Assembly: GCA_034509755.1 (NCBI GenBank)
Contig: CM067555.1
Span: 47,698,255 to 47,762,254 of the forward strand
Direction: 5' to 3'
DNA from: Anisodus tanguticus
Lineage: Eukaryota > Streptophyta > Magnoliopsida > Solanales > Solanaceae
DNA length: 64,000 nucleotides
How positions within the stretch are numbered: position 1 is the stretch's first letter; the number at the start of each line of letters is the position of its first letter. This document shows, in pieces, positions 21,691-33,699 of this stretch. The position numbers and the translations under genes were made by a program. The notes below the pieces were generated by a model. It did not search any database. It saw only the letters and a program-made list of their open reading frames with translations, and was not told the origin of the DNA.

Positions 21691-22647
21691 GTACTTTTCT
21701 AATGCCATGTTATGGACCATTTCCATCATGTTTATACGTTAAGGACCAAATGGAATCGGAATCAAAGCCCATATATTAAGGACCATTTTGATCATTTTCT
21801 CGAGAATATGAGTTTAGTACCCAACAAGGGACCTTTCATATTCCCATCAGAAGCTTAGGGGTTGTTTGGTTTAGAATCAAGATATCCCAAGGTTAGAATA
21901 ACTTATTTCATTTCCTATATGTAATAAATTATATCAACATGTTGATATAAAAATAATACTGATTTTAGTTAATACCCCTAACCAGATATAAAACAAATTG
22001 CCAGTAGAATTAGATGTAGATGATCATGTGCATTTCATTTCTGTACAGATGTTTCTTTTTTCTTGAGCTGTAATTATCATACTTTGGTAATAAAAATCTT
22101 TTATTTACCAAAAAAAATAACATGAATATATTGTATCCTTTGTGCCCTGCTGATTTAAGCATGGACCGGACATGTCAGAATGGATATACAAGATTCATAT
22201 AACCGGCTTCAACTTATTCGGAATTGAAGTGTAATTGATTGATTGCATCAATGATTAAACATAAAGCGTGGCATAGACCTTACATAACCTCCTAACTCAT
22301 CAAAAAAGAAAAATATATACTATATATTAACAAACAAGAGAGAAGAAAAAATAACCAAAAAATATTTTGTTGACATACTCCATGGTCATATCCAGGATCA
22401 GAGATGCAATGGCCAGAATCCATTATCAACTGAGCTCACCAGATATCGAAGAACTAAACAATAAACCGATACCACTTGTGCTCGAAATAGGATACCTCCT
22501 CGGTCATTTCTTTTCTCCGCTTCTGCTGTTATAACTTCATCATTTTTCTAATAGCTGCTTCTTTTGCTTCAAAGCATTACCATTCGTTCACCGCTTTCGC
22601 AGAAAGATTCATCGCTTCCTTATTATTATTGCTATTTTTTTTACTGG
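21691..22647. other. Intergenic with MITE debris
   Basis: A MITE-like terminus GGGGTTGTTTGGTTTAGAAT starts near 21858. A block on ATTAAGGACCATTTTGATCA (21775) has a relative near 50345. Otherwise nothing is recognised. The right part is the 3' flank of the S1 gene. Confidence 0.5.
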
Positions 22648-25600
22648 TTATTCAACTTTGTTTGTACAAGATTGAATTGCAGATTTCATTTCCTCTTTAT
22701 CCAATGATGTTTCCACTATCACCTGCACAAATGACAAAACAATGCACAATATAGCACCAATAAGTATTGCCATAAAAAAAACTTGTCTATGCAAATATCT
22801 TTGAGCAAATGGTAATAAAATTACAAGTGCAAAAAACAGGAAAAGAGAATATAAAAAGAATACTTAAGAGATCATTAATCTTATTACGGGCGACAAGTTC
22901 TGTTTGGCACCTCTATCTCAACCTATCGTTCAGCATCATCAACAACTACTACTACTACGATTCAGTTTCCAACAAGTTTGAATCATCGTTCATCAAAAAC
23001 GAAAAATATTTACCTCAATTATCTTCTTCTTTAATGATGATATTACGACATCAATGATAGTCTCCAAGTAAGCTTGCAATTTTAGTGAATTTTTGTACAT
23101 AAATTTATGCTACATGTCGAAAGTACTGGATTCAGAATTGCTTGATACAATTTAATGATGTAAAGTTGAGGCAAATTTAAGTGGGACTTTGAAATTTCAC
23201 CTCTTGTACTCTATTTCCCGAGCGAGCAAGTAACTTGTATTGATTTTCAAACATGGATGCCATATATACCTGATAGCAGTCAATGATTAGAAACTCCCAA
23301 AAACAATAAAGCTGGTAAAGTATCGTTAAAATTCATGACTTTTGCATGCTTTGAATGAACTAATCAACATAATACATCAACTGTCAGCATTTAACTCAAA
23401 ACGTGCCGTAAAATTGAATATTAAGTTGCAATAAAGAATGGACGGGAGGGAGAAGGCTCCGGTTTCCGTTTTTGTGATAAGTGATAACTATCTCAGTAAA
23501 ACCAATGACTTGCTCCGAAAAATTTCAAGTGGTTAGTCAAATGAAAAGAGCTTATATCCTCAGTACTATATATGAATGAAAGCTATGATAAGGCGACTAG
23601 TTATATTGCTTATGTCTTAAGTAAGGTGATACCTGAAATGTTGGAGCCAAACCAGGGCTCAAGCAGTACCGCCCTTTTGACACAGCGGAGATACCTTCGA
23701 CTTGTTGTAATTCTTTGATAAGTGACTCCACGTCCGGCCACTGTCCAACATTGCATTAAGAGACTACTATCAGCTATAGACAAATGCAAACGTATATAAT
23801 AATCGAAGATCAGATTCAGTAATGATTTCATATTTTTTTGTACTTCAAGAAAAACGCCCTACAATTGATTGAGTCGTAAAGGTTTATTGGCTAGACGCAT
23901 GACTATTTGGTAGTGAAAAGGTGGCCTTGAACTTTTGGACAGCGGATCCAGGATTTTAATTTATATGGGTTCAAAATTTGAAGTTCTTAGCATTGAACCT
24001 ATTATATCTTTAAAATTATGGGTTCATATCTACTATCTGTTGCATTTTCAATGGATTTTTTACACATAAATTTATGCACCGCGCTAAAGGTACTGCGTTC
24101 AGATGAACCCGTATCGAAAGGAACCAGTATCGAAAGGCTACATCTGCCTCTGCTAACAAGAGTACTAATCATGAATCTTAATAATATCCAAGAGGGCAAA
24201 TTGTTTATTGAAGAGAAGTTAAAAGTATATTGGGAAGAACAAAGGATATTTAGCAGAAAAGGATGGTTTATAAGCACATCGAATAGATGACAAACATCAT
24301 ATGAGAAGTATCTGCCCTTTTCCCCCGACTATACTAAACCAAATCCATGGGTGCTTGTCTCAAGATTTTGAGACGTGTTTTTAACATATCCAAAGATATT
24401 AACATTCAGCAATAGATTCAAGATATGTTACTCAAACTCTTAAAAATGCCAATGGGTGCGGGTCAGTTCCTCCAAAAGTAGTGCATATTTTGAAGGACCC
24501 GACATGGGTGCGGCAACATTCTTGGAGAGTCCAAGCAACATAGGATTCAAGATATTAGGTGTGTTTGGTATCGAGGAAAATGTTTTCCAATTTTCCCGTG
24601 TTCGGTTGGTCAAATATTTTTGGAAAATATTTTCTCTAGGTGTCTTTGGTAAATTGAATCAAGTTCAAAAGGAATAGAACTGCTCAATTGTAAGGGTGAG
24701 AACATAAACCTCAGTATCTAGCTCTGCTGCTTGGAGTTCTCCATTCAAATTATCATGATCACCAACAACAGCCTCCAAGGCCTCCATCATGGGATCTGGC
24801 TGTAAAAAGTACGTGTAAACGCACAGGTCAATATCAATCTTACCTAACAATATCAGGAAAAAACAGACAGATTACCGTTATTTCCTTCAACGACAAAAAG
24901 ATGCGCTCGAGTGAAAAGTCTAACTGGTGAACTTTTGCCTCCACAATCTACATGGAAAAAATTCCACAAAAGGTAAGATATCTATAAAATAGTTATAGCT
25001 CTGAAATTTTCAGAGAACATATCATACATTCACATGAAAAACATAATCAATAAACTAAGAGCCATCATGGATCTTTCACAACTCAAAACACTATACTTAT
25101 CTATAATCATCCGTTAAATTTCATTTCAATTTTACATCAAAAGGTATGAATTACTCCCCTTGTCCCAGTTTATTTGATGCCCTTTCCTTTTTAGTCAGTC
25201 TTAAAAAGAATAGTACCTTTCTATATTTAGAAACAAATTATTAGAACTTTCCATTTTACCCTTAATGAAATGAATTATAGCTGCACAAATATCTATGATT
25301 TATCTTAGACCACATCACAAATTCTAAAAGTCTTCCTGTCATTCCGTGCCCAGTCAAACACCTTCACATAAATTGGGAAGAAGGGAGTACCTTTCTATAT
25401 TTAGAAATAATTTAACTTGAAACTTCTCATTTTACTCTCAATGAGATGATTTATAGCCACACAAATGTCTATGGCATATTTTAGACCACAAGTTCTAAAA
25501 GTCTTCCTTTCATTCTTAAACTCCGTGCCCAGTCAATCACTTTCACATAAATTGGGACGGAGGGAGTTTCTTTCTATATTTAGAAATAATTTAACAACAA

Positions 25601-28600
25601 ACTTCTCATTTTACTCTTAATGAGATGATTTATAGCCACACAAATGTCTATGACTTATTTTAGACCACAAGTTTCAAAAGTCTTTCTTTCTTAAACTCTG
25701 TGGCCTGTCAAAAGTGCATCATATAAATTGGGACGGAGGGAGTACAATATTTGTTATGTACTCCCTCAGTTCACTTTTACTTGAACGGTTTGGACTTTGC
25801 ACGTCCTTTAAGAAATAATAATTGATATGGATATTAAACCACAATACCCTTATTAATTGATGTTTAGTCTTAGGTCTTGAGAAATGTTTATGGGGAATAA
25901 GTAATTAATGCTAAGGGTAAAACATGAAAAAACTTGTGTTTTTCTCTTGATATGCTAAAAATGACAAGTAAAAGTGAAAATGTATTTTTAGTATGGTGGA
26001 CAAGTAAAAGTGAACGGAGGGAGTATATTAATTGAGAAGAAACTACCTGGCCAATTTTGAAATATGACTCAGGGTCTAAAGTGGCATCCCATGAGACTTC
26101 TGTCTGGTGAATTAGGGCCTGTACTCCTTCAACCTATATTCAAATATTGCAAATTTAAGATGTAATCAATTGTTAACTGGAGTTACTGCCATATGTCCTA
26201 TGTCTGCCATAAGAGAAGCTCATGATACATCATTTATATACCTCAACAAATATACCGAAGTAGGTAATTTTTTGTATGCAACATTTTACCACGTCTCCAA
26301 CTTGAAGTTTAGCCTGCAATGCAAATTACACAAGCTCAGTGACTTCATTGTAGGAGCAAGATCCAGAATAACTAACACCGTGAGACTAGCATCATTTAAA
26401 CCCAATATTTCCAATCAAGTAAAATGTATCCCATTAACATATACACTCCTATTTCTTTTATATACTCCTACTTTTATATGGAGAAAGCTCTGGCCTAACA
26501 TGTTCATTTGTTCGATCAATACCTAATATTATGGACTTGCTATAAGCTAAATTACTGGAGCTAGAAAAAATCTAGCCTCTCATCAATAAACTTCTCTTTC
26601 CGTTTCTAGGCAATGCAAAAATAGATGGAGGAGGAGGAAACTTGCCTTACATAGGAAGGCAAACAGAAATGTCGAAGAGAATGACAGTATTAAACTAAGA
26701 AACTTGTAGTAGGCCAGTATCATGTCATCCCTCTATTATATTACTTATTAACAGTGATACCAAGATTATTTCCTTCTACAAGTCTGCCTATCTATTTTCG
26801 AGATATCTCTTCTGAACAATATAGAATAAAGAGAAAGAAGTTAGGTTGGATTTCTTGAAGTCGGTCGGTCGGTCGTAATATCCATGGTCCGTTTAACATA
26901 GAAAACCAAATACCAGATTCCATTGAAGGTTGGATGGCTGTGGGATGGCCAGTTTGATAAAGATTAAGCAAAAAAATTACAAGCTTTAGATAATGTAATG
27001 TTCTTACCATAAGGCTCCTCTTCTTCTCGACCAATTCTTCCTTTTCTTTAGGCTTTATCGAGAATATTAGCCTTCTGGAATTTCTGTCAGCCAACACCAC
27101 ACTTACTCTGATCCTCTACATGACAAAGATCACAACTTATGGTCTTTCTCAGAGTTCCAAGATTGAGATTAATAGCCTGTTTGACCAAGCTTCTGCAAGG
27201 CCAAAAGTGCTTTTTTCAAAGTTGAGGTGTTTGGCCAAGCTTTCAAGTAGAAGCAGAAGTTGTTTTTGAGAAGCTGAAAAAAGTAGCTTCTTCCCAAAAG
27301 TACTTTTTGGGAAAGCACTTTCTAAAAACTTAGCCAAACATTAATTGTTGTTCAAAAGTGTTTTTCAAATTGATTAGCTAAACACAAACAACTTCTCACC
27401 AAAAGTACTTTTTTGAAAAGCACTTTCCAAAAATAGGTTAATTTTAGAAGTTTGGCCAAACATGCTATAAATAATGAAGCCCTCCTCACCTGACCAACAA
27501 ATGATGATAAGAACTCGAGTTTCTCTTGATCATAAATCCTGAGAAGATCTTCAAGTTTCATGTCTGGCGCGATCTCCGCATCGGCATTTTGAGCAATTTG
27601 CGGATCTAACCCCGCCTCAGAAGAAGCTGCCTTACCAAAACCATCAATGATCCCCAAACCTTGTTTGTACATGGATGGATCTAAGCCTTTTCTCCTCAAC
27701 CAAGATTCAAAAGCTAAGAATTTCCACCTTGCTGCTAGATTGCGGTATGGCAAAAATCCTACCAAGGAACCAAAAGATACCTGTAAAAAGAGGTAAAAAG
27801 AGTTTCTGTAAGAAATAAGTTGAGAGCAGATGCACCTTCAACAACTCTACACCTCAGTCCCAAACAAGTTTGGGTCGGCAATATGAATCCTCATTGCTTC
27901 AATTAAGCTCATATCATATCATCATCGTACTAATAGAATTTAAGTGAAAGATAAGTTAAAAATATGTTCCCTCCGTCCCAATTTATGTGACACTTTTTAC
28001 TTTTTAGTCAGTCCCAATAAGAATGACACATTTCTATATTTAGTAACAATTTAACTCTAAAATGCCCATTTTACCCTTAATGAAATGATCCATAGCCACA
28101 CAAAGATCTACGGCTTATTTTAGACCACAAGTTTCGAAAAATTTCCTTACTTTTTTAGACTCTGTGCCCAGTCAAACACCATCACATATATTGAGATGGA
28201 AGGAGTATAAATATTACTCCCTTTGTTTCAATTTGTTTTTTCTTACTTACCTTTTTAGTCTGTTTAAAAAAAGAATGTCACTTTCTACATAAGTAACTCT
28301 TTATACCACCAGCCTACATGGCATGTTTAAGACCACACGATTCAAAGTACATTTTGGTACATTACACACATCTTTAATTTAAGGCCACAAGATTCAAAAG
28401 TCTTCTTCATTTTCTTAAACTCTGTGCCGAGTCAAACTAAGACAAACAAATTGAAACGGGGAAAGTAATAACAATAATAATGAATGAGTTGGGGTAGTAA
28501 GTAGACTTACAACAAAACCTCTGGTGCTACAGCTGACTAGTTCCACTTCGTCTCTTCCTCCGCTCTTAACGAGCTCTTCAGCTCTTACCCAGTCACTATC

Positions 28601-31600
28601 TTCATGTTCCTACAAGGTTGCAGCACTCAGTTTTCATCAATATATTCTTCCTAGTTAAGGAATGGATGCAGAAAGAATATAAAAGTTAATCTACCTTAAT
28701 GGATGATTTTGCCAGGAAGTTTTCAATCTCTGACGCATTTCGCATGTAGCCCTCCGATTTGACAGAACGAATATCCTCTTGACTAACACTTGATGTTGCC
28801 TTCTTAGGTTGGTCTAATCTATAGTATAGCACAAGTTATTAATCAAGAAAAATATAATGGCAAAACAACATCCACAAGTACCTTTTGGGTTTTCCAAGAA
28901 GAGCAGCATCCAAAGATTCCGTGGGTCCAGTCTCGGACGGTCTATTGGAATCAGATCTTCTCTCAGCAGGCTGTGTATCAGTCTTCTGGAATCCTTGAAA
29001 AACAACCACGTACACTGATTAAAGGTCCGTTTTCCCATGATTTGAAATTAGGTTGATATGAAGTTTAAATTTTGTTTGGACATGCAATTTGGATCTCAAA
29101 AGTTGTATTTTTTCTTATAAACATGAAAACCCCACAATTTGTGAGAACTATCAATACTTCCCCAACTCCTATATAATCTTACCAAATGAGCAAATCATAG
29201 TTCATAAACAAGGTATCGGAATATCATAAGGCGTCGATTAATAAATCGCATAAATGCTTGTGGTTACACGCTAGTACAAACTTTCAAATACACATAATTT
29301 TAGAAAGATCCACTGATCCAATAAATCAACAACAGTAGTAACTAGCTATTCTTTAATATAATCCTCCCACATGATGCGGACAATCTCTTCACGTCGAGCA
29401 TGGGTCTTTTTTTGCAAAATTTAAAACAATGGAATTTTTGCAAAATATAAACTTATAGGTCAACTTTAAAAGATTAAAATCACAAACTTGGAATTGACAT
29501 CCTACCTTTAGGTGAATTTCGGATTTGAAATCAAATTTCAAATTGAAGTTGAAATTCAGTTCAAATGTCATAAACAAACACTGATTTCAAGTCAAAACTT
29601 CAAGTTTGAGCTTCAAGTTGCATAGCCAAACGCCTACTAAGATGCTAAATTACCACTTCAGATCACTATCTGTCAAGAACAGAATCATGTTACCTGTCCC
29701 AGAGCTTTGCTCCTCAAGAGGACTGCTTCTGCTAGGTTGTAACGGTTGGCGAAGATTATTCTCTTCCATACTTATATGGTCAGATGAAGAGTTAGAAGCA
29801 TTCAAAGTACTTTGATCCTCGGAAGATTCTTGATTTAGATCTACCTTGAGATTTAAATTATCAGACTCTGGCTTATTCAGAAGCAAGCTGTTTTTGGATT
29901 CACTAGTTGATGCATACACCTCTGTCGGACTATTATCTACAATGTCATCACTAGCTACAGGTAAGACATCGCTTGATTGTCCATTCTTTTCACTATCATC
30001 CGGGTCAATTCTCATCGGCTCCGGCTTCTTCAACAATGTAACATCACTAGACTTCTCCCTTGACGGTCCATTCTTTTCAATATCGTCGGAGCTGATCCTC
30101 ATCAGTTCCGGCTTCTTCAACAACGTTACATCACTAAATTTCTCGGGTTTTGGTTCTTTGCCCATTTTCAGTGTCAAGTTTGGCTTAATTTTGAATTTTG
30201 ATGACTCATACTCCTCGGAATACAAACTTGGTTTCCGCAATATAACATTTGGAACACTACTTTTCCTATTTACTGCAGGTCTTGAAATCGGTTGGCTTTG
30301 TTTATTATAAGCCTCGGTCTTTAGTGGTTTATCATCAACCTCGAACTTAACACCCTTCTTGGGCACAGGGCGAACTAAATTTAATCCATTTGATGAATTG
30401 AGAGATTTCTTTTCCTTTGATGCATCAAATGGAATCTCCGTGATTTCACCCTTCTTCTTGCCAAATGACTCTTCAACCTCAAGATAAGATGTCTCCGGGT
30501 TTGTTTTCCTACTAATAATCTATGAAATCAAGAGTCACAATCAGAAGTAGAACGATGCATATAGCATTAAACAACACACTACATTCAGAAGTTTTGCAAG
30601 GACATACAGGAACCAATCTAAGAACTTTCAAATTACTATTATTACTACAAATTTTCCTTTTTCTCCTCTTCAATTGCAAATAACTCTAAGCAATTAGGGC
30701 TGTTTGATTGCTGGTTAGGAGGTAATTTATTAATGTATTATATTTAGGATAAGTAGTACCATGTTTGGTAGCATTTTTATGCTATGTATGAAATTCAACA
30801 CACCAAATACGGTGTTTGGTTAGCTATTTAGAATCTCACATAACTAATACATCTATAAGTTATGAGGTGCAGGGTGGAAGGTGAAATAACTATTATATGA
30901 ATAACAAAACCCTGCATAACTAATCCCTACATTACTAATACCTGCATAACTCTAATCAGCAACCAAACGACCCCTAAGAACATACAATAGTAAAGCAGGG
31001 ACATTTAACTTTGGCATGAAGGACTGAAATGTTAAAGCTGAAGTTACAGATAAGGTCTATACTTACGAAACTATGTTAGCAGATATCAACTTACAGTATA
31101 TGATTGTACAATTCCAGATGCACGATTAGTTCTTTGTTTTTTGCTATAATAACCCTCATTGAGCTGGTAACCAAAGCTAAGTTTAAAATTTTAGAGGGAT
31201 AAAACTCTCCATTCTCACCACACAGGGAGGAATTTGAATTGCATTGATGCAGAAAGTCTCTCAACTATCTATGCTATCAACTACATCTCAATCTAAACTA
31301 GTTTTAGGTCGGCTATATGAATCAACAACAACAACATACCCAGTGTAATCCCATGAGTGGGGTCTGGGGAGGGTAGAGTGTACACAGACCTTACCCCTAC
31401 CTTGGCACCCTACCTTGGCAGGTAGAGAGGTTGTTTCCGATAAACCCTAAAATCAAGTACAGCAGAAACAACATCAGGATAGCAAGAAAATTAAAGCAGA
31501 AGAGACAAGTAGTAATAGAAAACTAAGGATAAGAAATATGTGAATACTAAAAATAAAAATACAAAAAATGACGAAAATAATACCGGTCCAATAAGAAAGG

Positions 31601-33410
31601 AAAATAATGCTCATCCTACTACTAGCCTTCTACCCTAATCCTCGACCTCCACAATCTCCTATTATCTAAGGTCATGTCCTCGATAAGCTGAAGGATTGCC
31701 ATATCCTGCCTAATCACCTCTCCCAATACTTTTTCAGCCTACCTCTACCTCTCTTCCAGCCGTCTATCGTCAGCCTCTCACACCTCCTCATACAACTCAA
31801 ATTTTAGTTAAATTGAATAAAAAAGTCTCTTAACTATCTATACTATCAACTACTCCCCCGTTTCAACTTGTTTGTCTTACTTTTTTTTTAGTTTGTTTCA
31901 AATAATAATATTTTTTCCTAATTAGGCAACTCTTTAATTACAACACCCCACATAGCATGTTTAAGACCACAAAACTAAAAGGCGTTTTGGTACATTATAC
32001 ATATCTTTAGTTTAAGACCACAAGATTCAAAAGTCTTCTTTACTTTTTTAAACTTTGTGCCCAATCAATCCTAAACTAGCTTTTGGGTCGGCTATATGGA
32101 TCCTACAACTAAAATTTGAATTGCATTGATTCGAAAAGTCTCTTAACCATCTATACTATCAACTACATCTCAATTCTAGATGCAGGATTAGTTCTCTTTT
32201 CCTCTAGAACCCTCATTGTGTTGGTAAACAAATCAAAGTTTAAAACTTTAGATGGGATAAAACTCCCCGTTATCAACACACAAGTAGAAAAGCCACTCCA
32301 CTCATCAAAATTTGAATTGCATTCATTAAAAAATTCTCTTAACTTCATACACTACCAACTATATCTCAATCCTAAACTAGTTTTTGGGTCATCTATATGA
32401 ACCCCATATACTCCCTCACTTCAAGTTTATATGACACTATTTTCTTATCGGTCCGTTACAAAAAGAACGACACATTCTATATTCAGAAACAATAATGAGC
32501 AGCGTTTATAGCCATACAAATGATATGACATGTTTAAGACCACAAGCTTCAAAAGTACTATAGCCACATAAATTGGAACGGAAGGAGTACCTAATTTCTT
32601 AACTAAGCAAAGAAAACTTTAAAAAGCCAATCAAGAACATAATTTGCTGAATGAATAATGAAAAACGAAAGAACCCAATGAACATGTTAGTGCAAGTTTA
32701 AAGGAGAGAATATAAACCTTAGCTAAGGTCAATTTAGGGTCTTCACCAATCAATCTACCAAACTTGAGTTCCATTTGGTCCCACTGGTCAAACTTATTAC
32801 TACTACTCCTATCATCATTAGAAGCAAAAACAACTTTCCTTGTCTTTCTGCGATAAAAAATACTTCTTGACAAAACCCCACTTGCTATTAAGCTTGAATT
32901 ATCATCTTTACAAGCAAAAACAGTAAAAAAATAAGTTCTTGACAAAACCCCACTTGTTATTATGCTTGAATTATCATCTTTAGCAGAAAAAACAGCAATA
33001 TTTTTGGACTTTTTGGAGGAAAAATGAGTTCTTGGCAACAACCCACTTGTTATTATGCTTGAATTATCATCTTTACAAGCAAAGACAGCAACTTTATTGG
33101 AATTTTTGGAGGAAAAATGAGTTCTTGGCAAGACCCCACTTGTTATTATGCTTGAATTATCATGTTTATCAGCAAAAACATCAACTATTTTGGATTTTTT
33201 TGAGGAAAAATGACTTCTTGGCAAGAACCCATGTGTTATTGAGGTTGAATTATCATGTTTACTAGAAAAGACAAGAACTTTATTGGATTTTTTGGGTAAA
33301 CAAAGGGATTTTGAGGTTCTTGAATGGTGTAAAGATGAAATTGACAAGAAGGGGTTGGTTGTTAAGGTTTTGTCAAGGGTAAGGTTGTTCATTCTTGAAA
33401 AATTGTTCAT
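22648..33410 (-). CDS. Plastid-type S1/OB-fold RNA-binding protein (At1g12800-like), 14 exons, 941 aa
   Basis: Exons in transcript order: 32718-33410, 29694-30519, 28882-28993, 28695-28818, 28511-28609, 27490-27780, 27008-27115, 26242-26313, 26047-26133, 24876-24947, 24710-24799, 23633-23740, 23201-23269, 22648-22722. All borders are GT-AG and all phases join to one 941-residue frame. Residues 1-40 are Ser/Thr-rich and basic, like a plastid transit peptide. Residues 42-206 are a 31-residue tandem repeat. FDQWDQMELKFGRLIGEDP (about 207-225) and the KKGVKFEVDDKP and SSVPNVILRKP blocks mark the family. A first S1-like region spans about 600-735 (GFVVSFGSLVGFLPYRNLA). A clear S1 domain spans 754-828 (VGDVVKCCIQKITYFGIFVE to RIFLSLKEIT). 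The C-terminus is QEVIVETSLDKEEM-like. Function by family: RNA binding in chloroplasts; the exact role is unknown to me. A second in-frame ATG lies at 33392. Confidence 0.9.
23940..24155. mobile_element. hAT-like MITE, S1 gene intron
   Basis: Left end CAGCGGATCCAGGATTTTAA; right end is the inverse of CAGAGGCAGATGTAGCC. The middle has TGGGTTCA/TGAACCC pairs. Related debris with GGATCC...CTGCCT ends is near 39755-39950. Confidence 0.5.
24553..24680. mobile_element. Truncated MITE, S1 gene intron
   Basis: Starts GGTGTGTTTGGTATCGAGG and carries GGAAAATATTTTCTC. It matches the left part of the element at 11572-11946, and the right end is lost. Confidence 0.6.
25152..25744. mobile_element. Head-to-tail array of three TACTCCCTCCGT MITEs
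   Basis: Starts TACTCCCCTTGTCCCAG. Right-end blocks AAATTGGGA(C/A)GGAGGGAGT or close variants occur near 25390, 25570 and 25744. Each is followed directly by TTTCTATATTTAGAAA, the interior of the next copy. The array thus contains three interiors sharing boundaries, all in one intron of the S1 gene. Confidence 0.75.
25759..26025. mobile_element. MITE, TACTCCCTCAGTTCACTTTTA termini
   Basis: Left end TACTCCCTCAGTTCACTTTT, right end the inverse (AAAAGTGAACGGAGGGAGTA). The element is 267 bases, non-coding, and lies in an S1 gene intron right after the array at 25152-25744. Confidence 0.85.
27173..27467. mobile_element. MITE with TAGCCTGTTTGACCA termini
   Basis: Left end TAGCCTGTTTGACCAAGC; right end the inverse of TAGCATGTTTGGCCAAAC. 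Same family as 7367-7671. It lies in an S1 gene intron just after exon 6. Confidence 0.75.
27966..28208. mobile_element. MITE of the TTCCCTCCGTCCCAATTTATG family
   Basis: Left end TTCCCTCCGTCCCAATTTAT; right end reads ATATTGAGATGGAAGGAGTA. Interior blocks (TTTCTATATTTAGTAAC, TAGACCACAAG) match the array at 25152-25744. Confidence 0.8.
28215..28467. mobile_element. MITE of the TACTCCCTTTGTTTCAATTTG family
   Basis: Left end TACTCCCTTTGTTTCAATTT, right end AAATTGAAACGGGGAAAGTA. Directly follows the MITE at 27966-28208. A truncated relative lies at 31851-32068 in intron 1. Confidence 0.8.
30695..30976. mobile_element. MITE with AGGGCTGTTTGATTGCTG termini
   Basis: Left end TTAGGGCTGTTTGATTGCTG; right end the inverse of TTAGGGGTCGTTTGGTTGCT. 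Interior repeats of GCATAACTAAT. Non-coding; in S1 gene intron 1. Confidence 0.7.
31326..31830 (-). mobile_element. RTE LINE 3' fragment, S1 gene intron 1
   Basis: The left edge AACAACAACAACATACCCAG is the inverse of a GTT-repeat tail. The body is the inverse of the LINE 3' UTR and the last RT codons seen at about 880-1410. 5' truncated; no open frame. Confidence 0.8.
31851..32068. mobile_element. Truncated MITE, S1 gene intron 1
   Basis: Starts TACTCCCCCGTTTCAACTTG and shares AAGACCACAAGATTCAAAAG with the MITE at 28215-28467. The right terminus is lost. Confidence 0.6.
32409..32589. mobile_element. MITE of the TACTCCCTCACTTCAAG family
   Basis: Left end TACTCCCTCACTTCAAGTTT, right end AAATTGGAACGGAAGGAGTA; interior TTCTATATTCAGAAAC. 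It lies close to exon 1 of the S1 gene, in intron 1. Confidence 0.75.
32793..33287 (-). repeat. Coding minisatellite, 31-residue units in the S1 gene N-terminus
   Basis: The motif VFACKDDNSSIITSGVLPR with a following HFSSKK recurs with VF at residues 47, 78, 109, 140, 164 and a decayed sixth at 194. Spacing is 31, 31, 31, 24 and 30 residues, so the DNA unit is about 93 bases. Units keep frame and the fifth is shortened. Confidence 0.9.
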
Positions 33411-33555
33411 TCTTGAAAAAAAAAATGAATTTCATCAGATATTATTGAATAACATTGAAGATTATATGGTTTTGCCTTTGGTTTATCCTCTCTGGGTTAA
33501 TTTGTATTGAGATAAGTGAGAGTTTAGCAATTGGTAGTGTAGGCGGAAGGGGTAT

Positions 33556-33572
33556 CACGTGATTGACACGTG
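33556..33572 (-). promoter_or_regulatory. Paired G-boxes upstream of the S1 gene
   Basis: Two CACGTG palindromes sit at 33556-33561 and 33567-33572, 11 bases apart (TCACGTGATTGACACGTGA). They lie about 150 bases upstream of the start codon. G-boxes bind bZIP and bHLH/PIF factors and are common in light-regulated plastid-protein genes. The regulatory role is inferred. Confidence 0.5.
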
Positions 33573-33699
33573 AAGTAGTAATATTGTGGTTTTAGATTAT
33601 TTTTTTAACAAAGAAAACACTATAATCCATTTTAATTTAAAGTTTCAGGAAAAAGAAAGAACGTATTTTGAATAATCTCTCCCCAAATATTGTTAGTAG

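Larger units (their letters stand above)
31095..32405 (-). repeat. Duplicated segment in S1 gene intron 1 with insertions
   Basis: Blocks around 31102-31320 and 32115-32405 are diverged copies. Shared parts are ATTAGTTCT, AACCCTCATTG, GGGATAAAACTC and TTTGAATTGCATTGAT...ATCTCAAT. A LINE fragment and a truncated MITE lie between them. Confidence 0.6.

Noticed and set aside
26170..26526. 118-codon plus-strand frame
   Set aside because: Overlaps exon 8 of the S1 gene on the other strand and has no recognisable motif.
29846..30310. 154-codon plus-strand open frame
   Set aside because: It is the opposite strand of exon 2 of the S1 gene, whose frame and splice sites fit a known family.
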